A stretch of DNA of 64,000 nt from Neoroseomonas alkaliterrae (GCF_014199195.1 NZ_JACIJE010000011.1:62001-126000), one strand, 5' to 3'. Positions 9,268 to 18,565 are shown, counted from the first letter of the stretch. Translations and numbers: made by a program. Notes: generated by a model not told the origin, from the letters alone.

Positions 9268-11328
9268 ATGACCGCGCGCTTCCGCATCGGCGTGGATGTC
9301 GGCGGCACCTTCACCGACGTGGTCTGCGTCGCTTCCGACGGCGCGACGACGCTCGCCAAGGCGTCGAGCACGCCCGCGGACCAGAGCGAGGGCGTGGTCA
9401 ACGGGCTCGGCGTGCTGGCGGACCGGCTGGGGCTGTCCCTCGCGGACCTGCTGGCGCGAACGGAACGCATCGTGCACGGCACGACGGTTGCCACCAACGC
9501 GCTGCTGGAACGGCGCGGCGCCAAGGTGGCAATGCTCACCACCGAAGGCCATCGCGACGTCATCGAGATGCGCGAGGGGCTGAAGCCCGACCGCTACAAC
9601 CTGCGCCTGCCCGCCGCGCCGGCGCTGGTGCCGCGGCGGCTGCGCCTTCCCGTGCGGGAGCGCATCCGCCCCGATGGCCGGGTGGAGGTGCCGCTCGATG
9701 CCGCCTCCCTCGATGCCGCCATCGCGACGCTGAAGGCCGAGCAGGTCGAGGCGGTGGCGGTGTGCTTCCTCCATTCCTGGCGCGACGACGCGCATGAGCG
9801 CGCGGCGGCCGAGGCGGTGCGCGCGGCGCTGCCCGGCGTCTTCGTCACCACCAGCGCCGAGGTGCTGCCGCAGATCAAGGAGTTCGAGCGCTTCTCGACC
9901 GCCTGCGTGAACGCCTATGTCGGGCCGGTGGTCTCGCGCTATCTCGCGCGGCTGCGCGGCAGGCTCGCCGATGCCGGCTATGGCGGCCCGGTCTTCGTCA
10001 TCCTCTCCCATGGCGGCGTCGCGCCGGTGGAGGAGGCCGCGCGGCTCGCCGCCGGCACCGCGCTCTCGGGCCCGGCGGGCGGCGTCGCGGCGGGGGTGGC
10101 GCTGGCCCAGCGCGGGCTGGGGCAGGACCTCATCACCTTCGATGTCGGCGGCACCTCGACCGACATCGCGCTGATCCAGGAGGGCGAGGCCGCGCTCGGC
10201 CGCGGGCGGACCGTGGGCGGGGAGCGCATCGCGCTCGAGAGCCTCGACATCGTGACGCTGGGCGCGGGCGGCGGCTCGATCGGGCATGTGGGCGCGGGCG
10301 GCACGCTGCAGGTCGGCCCGCGCAGCGCCGGCGCCGTGCCTGGCCCGGTCGCCTACGGGCAGGGCGGGACGGAACCCGCGGTGACGGATGCCAACCTCGT
10401 GCTCGGCTATCTCGACCCGGACAACTTCCTCGGCGGGGCGCGGAAACTGGACCGGGAGGGCGCGCTGGCCGCCTTCGGCCGGCTCGGCGCCGCGCTCGGC
10501 ATCACCGCGATGGAGGCGGCCGAGGGCGTGCATCGCCTCGCCAATGTCCGCATGGCGGATGGCATCCGCGTCGCGACCGTGCGGCGCGGCGTGGATCCGC
10601 GCGACTTCGCGCTGCTCTCCTTCGGCGGCGCGGCCGGGCTGCATGCGAGCGCGGTGGCGCGGGAACTCGGCATGACGCGCGTCGCGGTGCCGGTCTTCGC
10701 CGCCGGTCTCTCGGCCTGGGGGATGCTGCACACCGACCTGCGCTACGAGATGGCGCGCAGCGAGCTCGGCACCGGGGGCGTGCCCGCCGACGACGCGCTC
10801 CGCGCCATCTGGGAGGGGTTGGAATCCGAGGGCCGCGCGCGCGTCGCCGCCTGGTTCGGCGGCGCCATCGAGACGCGCCGTGCCGCCGACATGCGCTATG
10901 GCGAGCAGGTCTTCGAGATCCCGGTGCCGCTCGACGGCGTGGAATGGGACTCGCCCGGCCTTGCCGCGCGCGTGACCGAGGCCTTCCACGCCCGGCACCG
11001 CGCGCTGTTCACCTATGCGCTGCAGGGCGAGGAGGTGGTGCTGGTCAATGCGCGTCTCGCCGTGATCGGCCGGCTGCCGCCCATGCCGGCCGCGGCCGCC
11101 ACCACCGCCGCCGCGCCGGCCGAGCCCTTCGCCACGCGCCGCGCGCGCCTCGCGGGCGCGGAGCAGGCGCTGCCGGTCTTCGCCTTCGCCGCGCTGGCCG
11201 CGGGGCAGGTGGTGCAGGGCCCGGCCATCGTGGAGAGCGACACCACCACCGTGCTGCTGCTGCCGGGCGACGCGGCGCGGATGGATGGGCGCGGCTGGCT
11301 CGACATCACGGTGCCGAAGGAGGCGTGA
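9268..11328 (+). CDS. hyuA: Hydantoinase A / 5-oxoprolinase alpha-type subunit
   Basis: A 686-residue actin-fold ATPase subunit. Residues 6-16 read IGVDVGGTFTD (phosphate loop 1), HGTTVATNALLERRG comes near residue 75, and a second nucleotide motif FDVGGTSTDIALIQEG lies near residue 290. Length fits N-methylhydantoinase A. The gap between hyuB and hyuA is longer than usual for this pair and holds a pyrimidine-rich tract (9226-9247) shared with the 18.5-kb intergenic region. The physiological substrate is unknown. Confidence 0.93.
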   Translation: MTARFRIGVDVGGTFTDVVCVASDGATTLAKASSTPADQSEGVVNGLGVLADRLGLSLADLLARTERIVHGTTVATNALLERRGAKVAMLTTEGHRDVIEMREGLKPDRYNLRLPAAPALVPRRLRLPVRERIRPDGRVEVPLDAASLDAAIATLKAEQVEAVAVCFLHSWRDDAHERAAAEAVRAALPGVFVTTSAEVLPQIKEFERFSTACVNAYVGPVVSRYLARLRGRLADAGYGGPVFVILSHGGVAPVEEAARLAAGTALSGPAGGVAAGVALAQRGLGQDLITFDVGGTSTDIALIQEGEAALGRGRTVGGERIALESLDIVTLGAGGGSIGHVGAGGTLQVGPRSAGAVPGPVAYGQGGTEPAVTDANLVLGYLDPDNFLGGARKLDREGALAAFGRLGAALGITAMEAAEGVHRLANVRMADGIRVATVRRGVDPRDFALLSFGGAAGLHASAVARELGMTRVAVPVFAAGLSAWGMLHTDLRYEMARSELGTGGVPADDALRAIWEGLESEGRARVAAWFGGAIETRRAADMRYGEQVFEIPVPLDGVEWDSPGLAARVTEAFHARHRALFTYALQGEEVVLVNARLAVIGRLPPMPAAAATTAAAPAEPFATRRARLAGAEQALPVFAFAALAAGQVVQGPAIVESDTTTVLLLPGDAARMDGRGWLDITVPKEA

Positions 11329-11331
11329 GGC

Positions 11332-11970
11332 ATGGCCGGCTGGTCGCCGCCGCCGGGCCATGGCGCACGCTGGATCGCGGCCTGCGTGGGCGGGCTGGCG
11401 CTGGGCGGGCCGGTCGCGGTGCTGTGGAACGCGATGCTGCTGCCGGTGCTGTTCCCGGGCCTCGCCGGAGCCGCGGCGGCGCCGGCCATGGCGCTCGGCG
11501 GCGCGATCATCGGGGCGAGCCTCGGCGCCGCGCAGGCCTGGGCGCTGGCGCGCACCTATCGCGGCCTGCCGCCGGCGCGCTGGGTCGCGGCGAGCGCGGC
11601 GGCGGGCTTCCTTGCCGCGCTGGCGGTCAACCTCGCCTATGCGCTGATCATCGCGCGCGCGGGCAGCCTGCCGGTGATGGCGCTGGTCGTGGCCGGGGCG
11701 GCGGTGAAGGGCATCGCGGCGGGCCTCGCCTTCGGGCTGATCCAGGCGCGGGTGCTCGACGCGGTGGTGGCCGCGCGCGAGGCCTGGCTGCGCGTCGTGA
11801 CGGTGGGCTGGATGCTCGGCGCGCTGATCGGCGCGATGCGCTGGACGGTATTGCCGATGACACCGGACCAGGCCTCGCTGGTGGCCGGGGCGGCGGTGGG
11901 CGGCGCGATCGAGGGGCTGGCGCTCGGCCTCGTCACGGCCGGCGCCTTCCGCTTCATGCCGCCCCGCTGA
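11332..11970 (+). CDS. Hypothetical polytopic membrane protein
   Basis: A 212-residue, alanine/glycine/leucine-rich protein with about six predicted membrane segments, including IAACVGGLALGGPVAVLW, a glycine-rich ALGGAIIGASLGAAQA helix, a central AALAVNLAYALI helix and a similar GAAVGGAIEGLALGLVTAG helix at the C-terminus. The two glycine-rich helices look like an internal duplication. It starts four bases after the hyuA stop, so it is probably co-transcribed. I do not recognise a named family. Confidence 0.7.
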   Translation: MAGWSPPPGHGARWIAACVGGLALGGPVAVLWNAMLLPVLFPGLAGAAAAPAMALGGAIIGASLGAAQAWALARTYRGLPPARWVAASAAAGFLAALAVNLAYALIIARAGSLPVMALVVAGAAVKGIAAGLAFGLIQARVLDAVVAAREAWLRVVTVGWMLGALIGAMRWTVLPMTPDQASLVAGAAVGGAIEGLALGLVTAGAFRFMPPR

Positions 11971-12619
11971 CGGCGCGGAGGCTCGCGATCTCGGCGGCGA
12001 TGTTGGCGCGCGCCGGGGCCTCGTAGATCGCGCCGAGGCGCGTGCGGAACAGCGTCGGGGCCTGCGCGAAGCCTTCGAGCACGCGGCAGCGGCCGGCGCG
12101 CCAGCCGGCCTCCGGCACCGCGGCGTATTCCCGGCGCAGCGCGGCGGCGTTGCGCGCGAAGACCTCCTCGCGCTCGGCGAGCGGCGTCAGGTCGAGGTCG
12201 AGCAGCCACAGCACCCGGGCATCCTGCCCGGCATGGCCCAGGTGGTCGGCGGTGGCGCGGATCGCCGCCTGCGCCCAGGCGGTGTCGCCGGGCACGAGGC
12301 GCGCGAGCAGCGCGGCCGAGCGTTCCTCGTTGTCCCGGGCGAGCGGGTCGTACACCGCGTCGTGGAACAGGATGGCGAGGGCGAGGTCGCGGTCCCCGGC
12401 ATCGCCGCCATGCAGCAGGTGGCGCAGCCAGAGCAGCCCGACATGCGCCGCGTCGTGGTAGCCGCGATGCGGTTCGGCGTAGCGGCGGGCGATCTCGCTC
12501 GCCGCTTCGAGCGGAAGGTCCGCGCGCGCGAGCAGCGCGCCGAATCCCGCGCGGCACTGCGCGAGGTCCGCGGCCAGCGCGAAGCTCGCCGCACAACGCT
12601 CCTGCCTTGCCCCGGCCAT
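11954..12619 (-). CDS. Predicted metal-dependent HD-superfamily phosphohydrolase
   Basis: A 221-residue protein with an HD-type metal site: HRGYHDAAHV (about 51-60) supplies early histidines, AILFHDAVYD (about 82-91) the HD pair, and LDLDLTPL (about 143-150) a later aspartate. This pattern matches a widespread family of predicted HD phosphohydrolases of unknown substrate. It converges on the upstream membrane protein with a 17-bp overlap of the 3' ends. Confidence 0.8.
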   Translation of the reverse strand: MAGARQERCAASFALAADLAQCRAGFGALLARADLPLEAASEIARRYAEPHRGYHDAAHVGLLWLRHLLHGGDAGDRDLALAILFHDAVYDPLARDNEERSAALLARLVPGDTAWAQAAIRATADHLGHAGQDARVLWLLDLDLTPLAEREEVFARNAAALRREYAAVPEAGWRAGRCRVLEGFAQAPTLFRTRLGAIYEAPARANIAAEIASLRAVSGAA

Positions 12620-12624
12620 GGCGC

Positions 12625-13017
12625 CTATCCCGCCCTGCGCAGCGCGATGCGCCCGCCTGCATCCTCCAGCAGCAGCATGTCCGTGCCCTCCAGCCGGTAG
12701 CGGTAGGTCTCGCGCGGCAGCATGGGCACCGCCGCGCAGCCGAGCAGCCCGCAGACGCGGCGCGGCGCCCAGTCCTCGATGACGAGGCGCAGCCAGGGCG
12801 CGTCGCGGTCGAGCGTCCAGTGGCCGGAGACGGTCATGGCGCGGCCGTCCGGCCCGGCGTCGCGGCGGGCGAAGCTGCCATCGGGCGCGAAGGCGAATTC
12901 CACCGCCTGGCCGCCGAGCTCGGCACGCCAGGTGCCGGCGAGCGGGTTCGCGCCGGCAAGGCCGGGCAGCAGCGCAGCGAAGGCAGCCGCGGCAAGCGCG
13001 GCGCGACGGACGGGCAT
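12625..13017 (-). CDS. Small secreted protein, lipocalin/DUF2147-like
   Basis: A 130-residue protein with a Sec signal (RRAALAAAAFAALLPGLAGA, about 4-23) and a mature beta-rich domain starting NPLAGTWRAELGG, as in small lipocalin-like periplasmic proteins. Two cysteines (CGLLGC) could form a disulfide. Five bases separate it from the HD gene downstream. The family assignment is by pattern only; function unknown. Confidence 0.65.
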   Translation of the reverse strand: MPVRRAALAAAAFAALLPGLAGANPLAGTWRAELGGQAVEFAFAPDGSFARRDAGPDGRAMTVSGHWTLDRDAPWLRLVIEDWAPRRVCGLLGCAAVPMLPRETYRYRLEGTDMLLLEDAGGRIALRRAG

Positions 13018-13080
13018 GGCATCCTCGGCTCGGGCCGATAAGGCCCTCGCGCGGGAGGATGCCGCCGGATGCGGCCCCGC

Positions 13081-13144
13081 GCCCTGAATCGCTTCAGGGC
13101 AGGGCGCGGCATCTGCGGGGCGGGAGGCGCGAGCCCCCGCCCCG
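13081..13144 (-). terminator. Two hairpins after the Bug gene pair
   Basis: Downstream of the minus-strand gene ending at 13151 there are two inverted repeats: CGGGGCGGG (13116-13124) with CCCGCCCCG (13136-13144), and a perfect 8-bp stem GCCCTGAA/TTCAGGGC (13081-13100, TCGC loop). They probably end the Bug transcript and separate it from the secreted-protein gene. Confidence 0.5.
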
Positions 13145-13150
13145 CCAGCG

Positions 13151-14122
13151 TCAGTCGATGCTGAGGTTCAGCCTGCGGACCATGCGTTCCTCGTAGACGG
13201 CGCGTTCGCGCGCGAAGGCGGTGTATTCGGCCGGGCCGAGGTATTCGTCGGGCATGTCGTGCTGGGCCATGTAGGCCTTCACCCGCTCGTGGTTCTGCGT
13301 GCGCCGGAAGGCCTGGTGGAGGAACTCCGTCACCTCGGGGTCCATCCCCTTGGGCCCCGCGATGCCGTAGGGCGAGGTGACGACCATGTTGTAGCCGAGT
13401 TCCATCAGCGTCGGCGCGTCGGGGAAGGCGCGCAGCCGCGTGCGGGTCCAGGCGGCGAGCAGGCGGAGCTGCCCGCTCTCGACATTGGGAGCCCAGGAGT
13501 TGGCATTGGCGATCACATGGAGCTGCCCGCCCAGGATGGCGGTGATGTTCTCGGTGGCGCCGCGATAGGGCACGTGCAGCATCTGCACGCCTTCCTTCTC
13601 GCACAGCTCCTCCATGGCGAGGTGGTTGGTGGTGGCCACGCCCGAGGTGCCGTAGGTGAGCTGGCCGGGCCGGGCGCGCGCCGCCGCCCACATCTCGGCC
13701 AGCGTGTTCCACCCGGAATCCGGGCGCACCACGATGCCGAAGACGAAGCCCGTCTGCTGCATGATGTAGGTGAAGTCGTTCACCGGATCCCAGCTCGGCT
13801 GGCGCGTCAGGAAGGGGTGGCGGATCACCGAGAGGTGGTGGTGCGCGATGGTGTAGCCGTCCGGCCGCGTGCCGGAGATCAGCGCGCGGGCGGCGAGCGT
13901 GCCGCGCGCGCCCGGCCGGTTCTCGATGATGACGGGCTGGCCGTGGTTCTGCTGGAAGAGTTCGGCCTGCAGCCGGATGAAGCCGTCCAGGATGCCGCCG
14001 GGCGCCCAGGGGATCAGGAAGCGGATGGGCCGGTTGGGGAACTGCCCCTGGCCGAGGGAAGGCCGCGCGAGCAGCGGCAGGGCCGCCCCCGCGAGCAGGA
14101 GGCGGCGCGCGATCGTCGTCAT
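13151..14122 (-). CDS. Bug-family (tripartite tricarboxylate) substrate-binding protein
   Basis: A 323-residue periplasmic receptor with an N-terminal signal (MTTIARRLLLAGAALPLLA). The mature protein has the Bug motifs FPNRPIRFLIPWAPGG (about 29-44), VIIENRPGARGTLAA and RPDGYTI, and later HVPYRG. Bug proteins bind carboxylates and other small organic acids for TctAB-type transporters, but no such membrane genes are nearby. It is a close paralogue of the next gene upstream, 16 bp away. Confidence 0.9.
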   Translation of the reverse strand: MTTIARRLLLAGAALPLLARPSLGQGQFPNRPIRFLIPWAPGGILDGFIRLQAELFQQNHGQPVIIENRPGARGTLAARALISGTRPDGYTIAHHHLSVIRHPFLTRQPSWDPVNDFTYIMQQTGFVFGIVVRPDSGWNTLAEMWAAARARPGQLTYGTSGVATTNHLAMEELCEKEGVQMLHVPYRGATENITAILGGQLHVIANANSWAPNVESGQLRLLAAWTRTRLRAFPDAPTLMELGYNMVVTSPYGIAGPKGMDPEVTEFLHQAFRRTQNHERVKAYMAQHDMPDEYLGPAEYTAFARERAVYEERMVRRLNLSID

Positions 14123-14138
14123 GCTCCCCGCCCTCCCC

Positions 14139-15137
14139 TCAGCCGTCGAGGGTGATGTTGAGGCGGCGGACCATCGCCTTCTCGTATTCCACCCGCTCGG
14201 CGACGAAGGCGCGGTAGGCCTGCGTGTCGAGATAGACAAGCGGCATGTCGAAACGCGCGCGCACCTCGGCGTTCTCGGGCGTCATCAGCGCGTCGCGCAT
14301 GGCGTCGTGCAGGATGCGCACGACGCCCTCGTCCATCCCGCGCGGGCCGGAGATGCCGTAGGGGGAGGTGACGGTCATGTCGTAGCCGAGCTCCTTCAGC
14401 GTCGGCACGTTGGGGAAGCGCGGCACGCGCTCGGCGGTCCAGACCGAGAGGGCGCGCATGGTCCCGGCCTCGACGAAGGGCGCCCAGGTGGAGCTGTCGC
14501 ACACCATGTCCACCTGCCCGCCGAGCGCGGCCGTGACGGCCTCGTTGGACGAGCGGAAGGGCACATGGGTCAGCTTGATGCCCTCGCGCTCCTGGATGGT
14601 TTCCATCGCGAGGTGGTTGGTCGTGCCGATGCCCGAGGTGGTGTAGGTCAGCCGCTCCGGGTTGGCGCGGGCGAAGGCGATCATCTCCTGCCAGGTGCGG
14701 AACCGGCTGTCGGCCTTCACCGCGCAGCCGAAGAGCCAGCCCGTCAGCCCGATGATGTGGGTGAAGTCGTTCACCGGATCCCATCCGGGGGTGCGCATCA
14801 TCCAGGGCCGGCGCAGCACGGAGAGGTGCATCTGGGTCAGCGTGTGCCCGTCCGGGCGCGCCTGCTGGGCCACCTGCACCGGGCCGAGCGTGCCCGAGAC
14901 GCCGGGCCGGTTCTGCACGATCACCGGCTGGCCGAGGGCGCGGGTCATGTGCTCGCCCATCGAGCGGATCTGCAGGTCGGCCGAGCCGCCGGGCGGCCAG
15001 GGGACGATGATCTGGATCGGCCGGTCGGGGAAGCGGCCCTGGGCGCGCGGGATGCCCGGGGCGGCGAGCATGGCCCCGGCGGCCGCGAGGACCGACCGGC
15101 GGCCCGGTCGGGAGAAGGCCGGAAAAGCCTTTGTCAT
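14139..15137 (-). CDS. Bug-family (tripartite tricarboxylate) substrate-binding protein
   Basis: A 332-residue Bug receptor with a twin-arginine-like signal (GRRSVLAAAGAMLAAPG). Motifs include FPDRPIQIIVPWPPGG, VIVQNRPGVSGTLG and RPDGHTL. It shares long stretches with the downstream paralogue (DPVNDFT, TNHLAME, VTSPYGI.GP.GMD, MVRRLN), indicating tandem duplication. ATG 15137 gives the signal peptide; the open frame extends upstream without a signal. Transport partners are absent from the window. Confidence 0.9.
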   Translation of the reverse strand: MTKAFPAFSRPGRRSVLAAAGAMLAAPGIPRAQGRFPDRPIQIIVPWPPGGSADLQIRSMGEHMTRALGQPVIVQNRPGVSGTLGPVQVAQQARPDGHTLTQMHLSVLRRPWMMRTPGWDPVNDFTHIIGLTGWLFGCAVKADSRFRTWQEMIAFARANPERLTYTTSGIGTTNHLAMETIQEREGIKLTHVPFRSSNEAVTAALGGQVDMVCDSSTWAPFVEAGTMRALSVWTAERVPRFPNVPTLKELGYDMTVTSPYGISGPRGMDEGVVRILHDAMRDALMTPENAEVRARFDMPLVYLDTQAYRAFVAERVEYEKAMVRRLNITLDG

Positions 15138-15306
15138 GATGGACCTGTCCTCCGTTGGGCGGCGCGTCTGGCGGCGCCTGCCGGGGGCAGGATAGGCGCA
15201 GGCCGCGCTTCCCGCGAGGGCCATCGCCGCGCCTTGATCGCGGCCGCGCGCCCGGGCAGTTTCCGCCCGCCTTACCGACCCCCTTCGAACCCAGGACGCC
15301 TCCATC

Positions 15307-16698
15307 ATGCCCGAAACCTTCGACGTCATCGTGATCGGCGCCGGCCCCGGCGGCTATGTCTGCGCCATCCGCGCGGCGCAGCTCGGCATGAAGGTCGCCT
15401 GCGTCGAGAAGCGCGAGACGCTGGGCGGCACCTGCCTCAACATCGGCTGCATCCCCTCCAAGGCGCTGCTGCATTCCTCCGAGGTGTTCGAGGAGGCCGG
15501 CAAGCACTTCGCCGAGCACGGGATCGGCGTCGGCCAGGTCACGCTCGACCTCGCGCGGATGCAGGCGCGCAAGGCCGAGGTGGTCTCGGCCAACGTCAAG
15601 GGCGTGGAGTTCCTGTTCAGGAAGAACAAGGTCACCTGGCTGAAGGGCGAGGGGCGCATCGCCGCGCCGGGGGTGGTGCATGTCGCGGGCACGGACTACG
15701 CGGCGAAGCACATCGTCATCGCCACCGGCAGCGAGAGCACGCCGCTCAAGGGCGTGGAGGTGGACGAGAAGCGCATCGTCACCTCGACCGGCGCGCTGGA
15801 GCTGGACGCCGTGCCCGGGCATCTGGTGGTGATCGGCGGCGGCGTGATCGGCCTCGAGCTCGGCAGCGTCTGGCGCCGGCTGGGGGCGAAGGTCACGGTC
15901 ATCGAGTTCCTCGACGGCATCCTGCCGGGGATGGATGGCGAGGTCCGCAAGCAGTTCGAGCGCATCCTGGCCAAGCAGGGGATGACCTTCCGCCTCAAAT
16001 CGAAGGTGACGCGCGCAGTCGCCGACGAAGCCGGCGTGACGCTCAGCGTCGAGCCGGCCGCGGGCGGCGCTGCGGAAGAGATGCGCGCCGATGTCGTGCT
16101 GCTCGCGATCGGGCGGCGGCCGCATCTCGCGGGGCTGGGGCTGGAGGCGCTCGGCGTGGCGCTGGACGAGCGCGGCCGAGTGAAGACCGACGCGCATTTC
16201 GCGACCAATGTGCCGGGCATCTACGCCATCGGCGACGCCATCGCCGGCCCGATGCTCGCCCACAAGGCCGAGGACGAGGGCTATGCGCTGGCCGAGATGC
16301 TCGCCGGCCAGAAGCCGCACATCAACTACGACGCCATCCCGGGCGTGGTGTACACGTGGCCCGAGGTCGCCGCGGTCGGCGCGACCGAGGAGGCGCTGAA
16401 CGCCGCCGGCACCGCCTACAAGGCCGGCAAGTTCCCCTTCATGGCCAATGGCCGCGCCCGCGCGATGGGCGCCACCGACGGCTTCGTGAAGGTGCTGGCC
16501 GACAAGGCGACGGACAAGGTGCTCGGCGCGCACATCATCGGCCCCGATGCCGGCACGCTGATCGCCGAGATCGCCATGGCGATCGAGTTCGGCGCCTCGG
16601 CCGAGGACATCGCCCGCGTCAGCCATGCCCATCCCTCGCTGAACGAGGCGGTGAAGGAGGCGGCGATGGCGGCCTGGGACAAGCCGCTGCACATCTGA
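15307..16698 (+). CDS. lpdA: Dihydrolipoyl dehydrogenase
   Basis: A 463-residue flavoprotein disulfide reductase that reoxidises lipoamide in 2-oxoacid dehydrogenase or glycine-cleavage complexes. The FAD-binding start [21 protein letters not shown] (split GxGxxG), redox pair [13 protein letters not shown] (about 40-52), NAD-binding [16 protein letters not shown], and C-terminal [11 protein letters not shown] with the catalytic histidine are all present. It stands alone: no E1, E2 or lipoate genes lie beside it. Confidence 0.95.
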   Translation: MPETFDVIVIGAGPGGYVCAIRAAQLGMKVACVEKRETLGGTCLNIGCIPSKALLHSSEVFEEAGKHFAEHGIGVGQVTLDLARMQARKAEVVSANVKGVEFLFRKNKVTWLKGEGRIAAPGVVHVAGTDYAAKHIVIATGSESTPLKGVEVDEKRIVTSTGALELDAVPGHLVVIGGGVIGLELGSVWRRLGAKVTVIEFLDGILPGMDGEVRKQFERILAKQGMTFRLKSKVTRAVADEAGVTLSVEPAAGGAAEEMRADVVLLAIGRRPHLAGLGLEALGVALDERGRVKTDAHFATNVPGIYAIGDAIAGPMLAHKAEDEGYALAEMLAGQKPHINYDAIPGVVYTWPEVAAVGATEEALNAAGTAYKAGKFPFMANGRARAMGATDGFVKVLADKATDKVLGAHIIGPDAGTLIAEIAMAIEFGASAEDIARVSHAHPSLNEAVKEAAMAAWDKPLHI

Positions 16699-16861
16699 GG
16701 GCCGGCGGGCGAAGGGCCGCCCTTCCGCACGGTGCCGCCGCGCGCGGGCCTCGCGCGGCGGGCGCGGCCATCGCCCCGCTCCCTCCGCCATCGCCACGTG
16801 CGCGCCGGCACGCGGCGTCAAGGTGTTGCGCCGGCGCCGGCCGCGGCCCATCTGCCCGGCC

Positions 16862-17143
16862 ATGGTCATCCTGCGCCCCTCCCTGCCCCGCAAGGTCACC
16901 GGCTGGGCCTTCCTCGCCCTCGGCGTGCTCGGCCTCGTGCTGCCCTTCCTGCAGGGCTTCCTCTTCCTCGCCGTCGGCGTCTTCGTGCTGCGCGACCAGC
17001 ATGTCTGGGCGGCCCGCCGCTGGTCCTGGGTGCAGGGGCGCTGGCCGCAGCATGTGGCGCGGATCGAGGAGATCGAGGCGAGCGCCTTCCGCCGGCTCGC
17101 CGCCGCGCGGGAAAGGATGCGCCGGCTGTTCATCCGCGCCTGA
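16862..17143 (+). CDS. Small membrane protein, PGPGW-like
   Basis: A 93-residue protein with a tandem hydrophobic region KVTGWAFLALGVLGLVLPFL-QGFLFLAVGVFVL followed by a basic tail rich in arginine. The GW...LG..G..LP.LQG.LFL pattern resembles small putative PGPGW transmembrane proteins. ATG 16862 is preferred over the start at 16823 because the upstream residues are arginine/proline-rich and non-family. Function unknown. Confidence 0.65.
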   Translation: MVILRPSLPRKVTGWAFLALGVLGLVLPFLQGFLFLAVGVFVLRDQHVWAARRWSWVQGRWPQHVARIEEIEASAFRRLAAARERMRRLFIRA

Positions 17144-17162
17144 GCGGCGTAAGCGGTCGCGC

Positions 17163-17525
17163 ATGCATCGTCTCTGGATGGCGCTCGGCGCGCTCGCCGG
17201 GCTTGTCGCCGTGGGCCTCGCGGCCTGGGCCGCGCATGGCACGCCGGCGGGATTCGAGGGCGCGCAGCGCCGCGCCGTGGACAACGCCCTGATGATCCAG
17301 GGCTGGCACGCCCTCGCGCTGATCGTGGCCGGGCTGATGGCCGAGGGCGGCAGGCGGCTCGCGCATCTCGCCGGGGCGGCCTTCGCGGCCGGCACCGCCA
17401 TGTTCTGCGGCGCGGTGTGGTGGTCCGCGCTGGGGCATCCTTCCCTCGGCGGCGTGGCGCCGGCGGGCGGCATGCTCCTGATGGGCGGCTGGGCGCTGCT
17501 GGCGGCGGCGGCCCTGCGGCGGTGA
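17163..17525 (+). CDS. DUF423 family membrane protein
   Basis: A 120-residue protein with four membrane helices. The N-terminus LWMALGALAGLVAVGLAAWAAHG and the following middle MIQGWHALALIVAGL, then MFCGAVWWSALG and LAPAGGMLLMGGW-type C-terminus, match DUF423 (YwdK/YgdD). Its stop codon overlaps the GTG start of rlmM by four bases, so the two are translationally coupled. Function of DUF423 is not established. Confidence 0.85.
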   Translation: MHRLWMALGALAGLVAVGLAAWAAHGTPAGFEGAQRRAVDNALMIQGWHALALIVAGLMAEGGRRLAHLAGAAFAAGTAMFCGAVWWSALGHPSLGGVAPAGGMLLMGGWALLAAAALRR

Positions 17526-18430
17526 TCCGCGCCGCCTACCTCGCCGCCGAGGGGTTCGAGGCCGAACTCGCCGAGGATCTGCGCCGCGCCGGGGCCTCCA
17601 TCGCCGCCTGGCACGGCCGCCTCGCCCTCTCGCCCGAGCCGCCGGTCCCGGCGCCCTGGTCGCTCGACACCTGGACCGACCCGCGCGAGATCGCGGTGCC
17701 CTCGGTCAAGGCCGGCGCCGATGCGCTGCGGGCCATCCAGCGCAACTGGGCGCACTACCCGCTGCTGCATCATCGCCGCTCCGCCCTGCTGGCCGAACGC
17801 CTGCCGCCGGTGAAGGCACGGCCGCTCGTCTTTCCCGAACCCGCCCCTTCCGCGCATCTCGGCGCCTGGACGCTGCTCGCGCCCGAGCGGATGCTCGCGA
17901 GCCCCACCAAGACCAGCCCCTTCGTGAACGGGGAGGTGCGCTTCGCCGAGGACCGCACCGGCCCGCCCTCCCGCGCCTATCTGAAACTGTGGGAGGCGCT
18001 GACGCGGCTCGGGCGGCACCCGCAGCCGGGCGAGACCTGCCTCGACCTCGGCGCCGCCCCCGGCGGCTGGACCTGGGCGCTGGCGCGCCTCGGCGCGCGC
18101 GTCACGGCGGTGGACAAGGCGCCGCTCGACCCCGCCATCGCCGCCATGCCCGGCGTTTCCTGCCGGCAGGAGAGCGCCTTCGGCCTCGACCCCCGGCAGG
18201 AAGTGCCGGTGGACTGGCTGTTCTCGGACATCATCTGCTACCCGGCGCGGCTGCTGGCGCTCGTGCGGCGATGGATGGAAGCGGGCGCGGCGCGGAACTT
18301 CGTCTGCACCCTGAAATTCCAGGGCGAGACGGACCACGACACCGCCGCGGCCTTCGCGGCGATCCCGGGAGCCCAACTGTTCCATGGGTTCCACAACAAG
18401 CACGAGCTGACCTTCGCGCGGCTGGCGTGA
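17522..18430 (+). CDS. rlmM: RlmM-like 23S rRNA 2'-O-ribose methyltransferase
   Basis: A 302-residue SAM-dependent methyltransferase. Residues about 168-184 read CLDLGAAPGGWTWALAR, the FtsJ/RrmJ SAM motif, followed by VTAVDKAPL and a DWLFSDIICYP segment; the C-terminus has LKFQG and NKHELTF with conserved lysines. It is shorter than E. coli RlmM (366), mainly in the N-terminal THUMP-like part, as in other alphaproteobacterial homologues. GTG 17522 overlaps the DUF423 stop. A strong hairpin follows at 18436. Confidence 0.82.
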   Translation: MIRAAYLAAEGFEAELAEDLRRAGASIAAWHGRLALSPEPPVPAPWSLDTWTDPREIAVPSVKAGADALRAIQRNWAHYPLLHHRRSALLAERLPPVKARPLVFPEPAPSAHLGAWTLLAPERMLASPTKTSPFVNGEVRFAEDRTGPPSRAYLKLWEALTRLGRHPQPGETCLDLGAAPGGWTWALARLGARVTAVDKAPLDPAIAAMPGVSCRQESAFGLDPRQEVPVDWLFSDIICYPARLLALVRRWMEAGAARNFVCTLKFQGETDHDTAAAFAAIPGAQLFHGFHNKHELTFARLA

Positions 18431-18435
18431 CGCGG

Positions 18436-18463
18436 CGGGGGGAGAAGGGAACTTCTCCCCCCG
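18436..18463 (+). terminator. Strong hairpin after rlmM
   Basis: A perfect 12-bp stem, CGGGGGGAGAAG with CTTCTCCCCCCG, closed by a GGAA tetraloop, begins 5 bp after the rlmM stop. No T-run follows. It is the likely transcription terminator of the DUF423-rlmM pair. Confidence 0.65.
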
Positions 18464-18540
18464 CACCCCCCTCAACCTTCCTCGGCACTTGGGGACTGAC
18501 AGCCGGGGCCGGCGCCAAGAGATCAAAGAAGGGAGGGGGT

Positions 18541-18565
18541 GCGGGGGAGGTTCACCCTCCCCCGC
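18541..18565. repeat. GC-rich hairpin upstream of the EF-hand gene
   Basis: A 10-bp inverted repeat GCGGGGGAGG / CCTCCCCCGC with a 5-base loop. The right half and flank (18548-18570) match 9226-9247, between hyuB and hyuA, apart from one inserted base. It lies in the 230-bp gap between rlmM and the EF-hand gene; this could be a dispersed repeat or shared low-complexity sequence. Confidence 0.4.
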
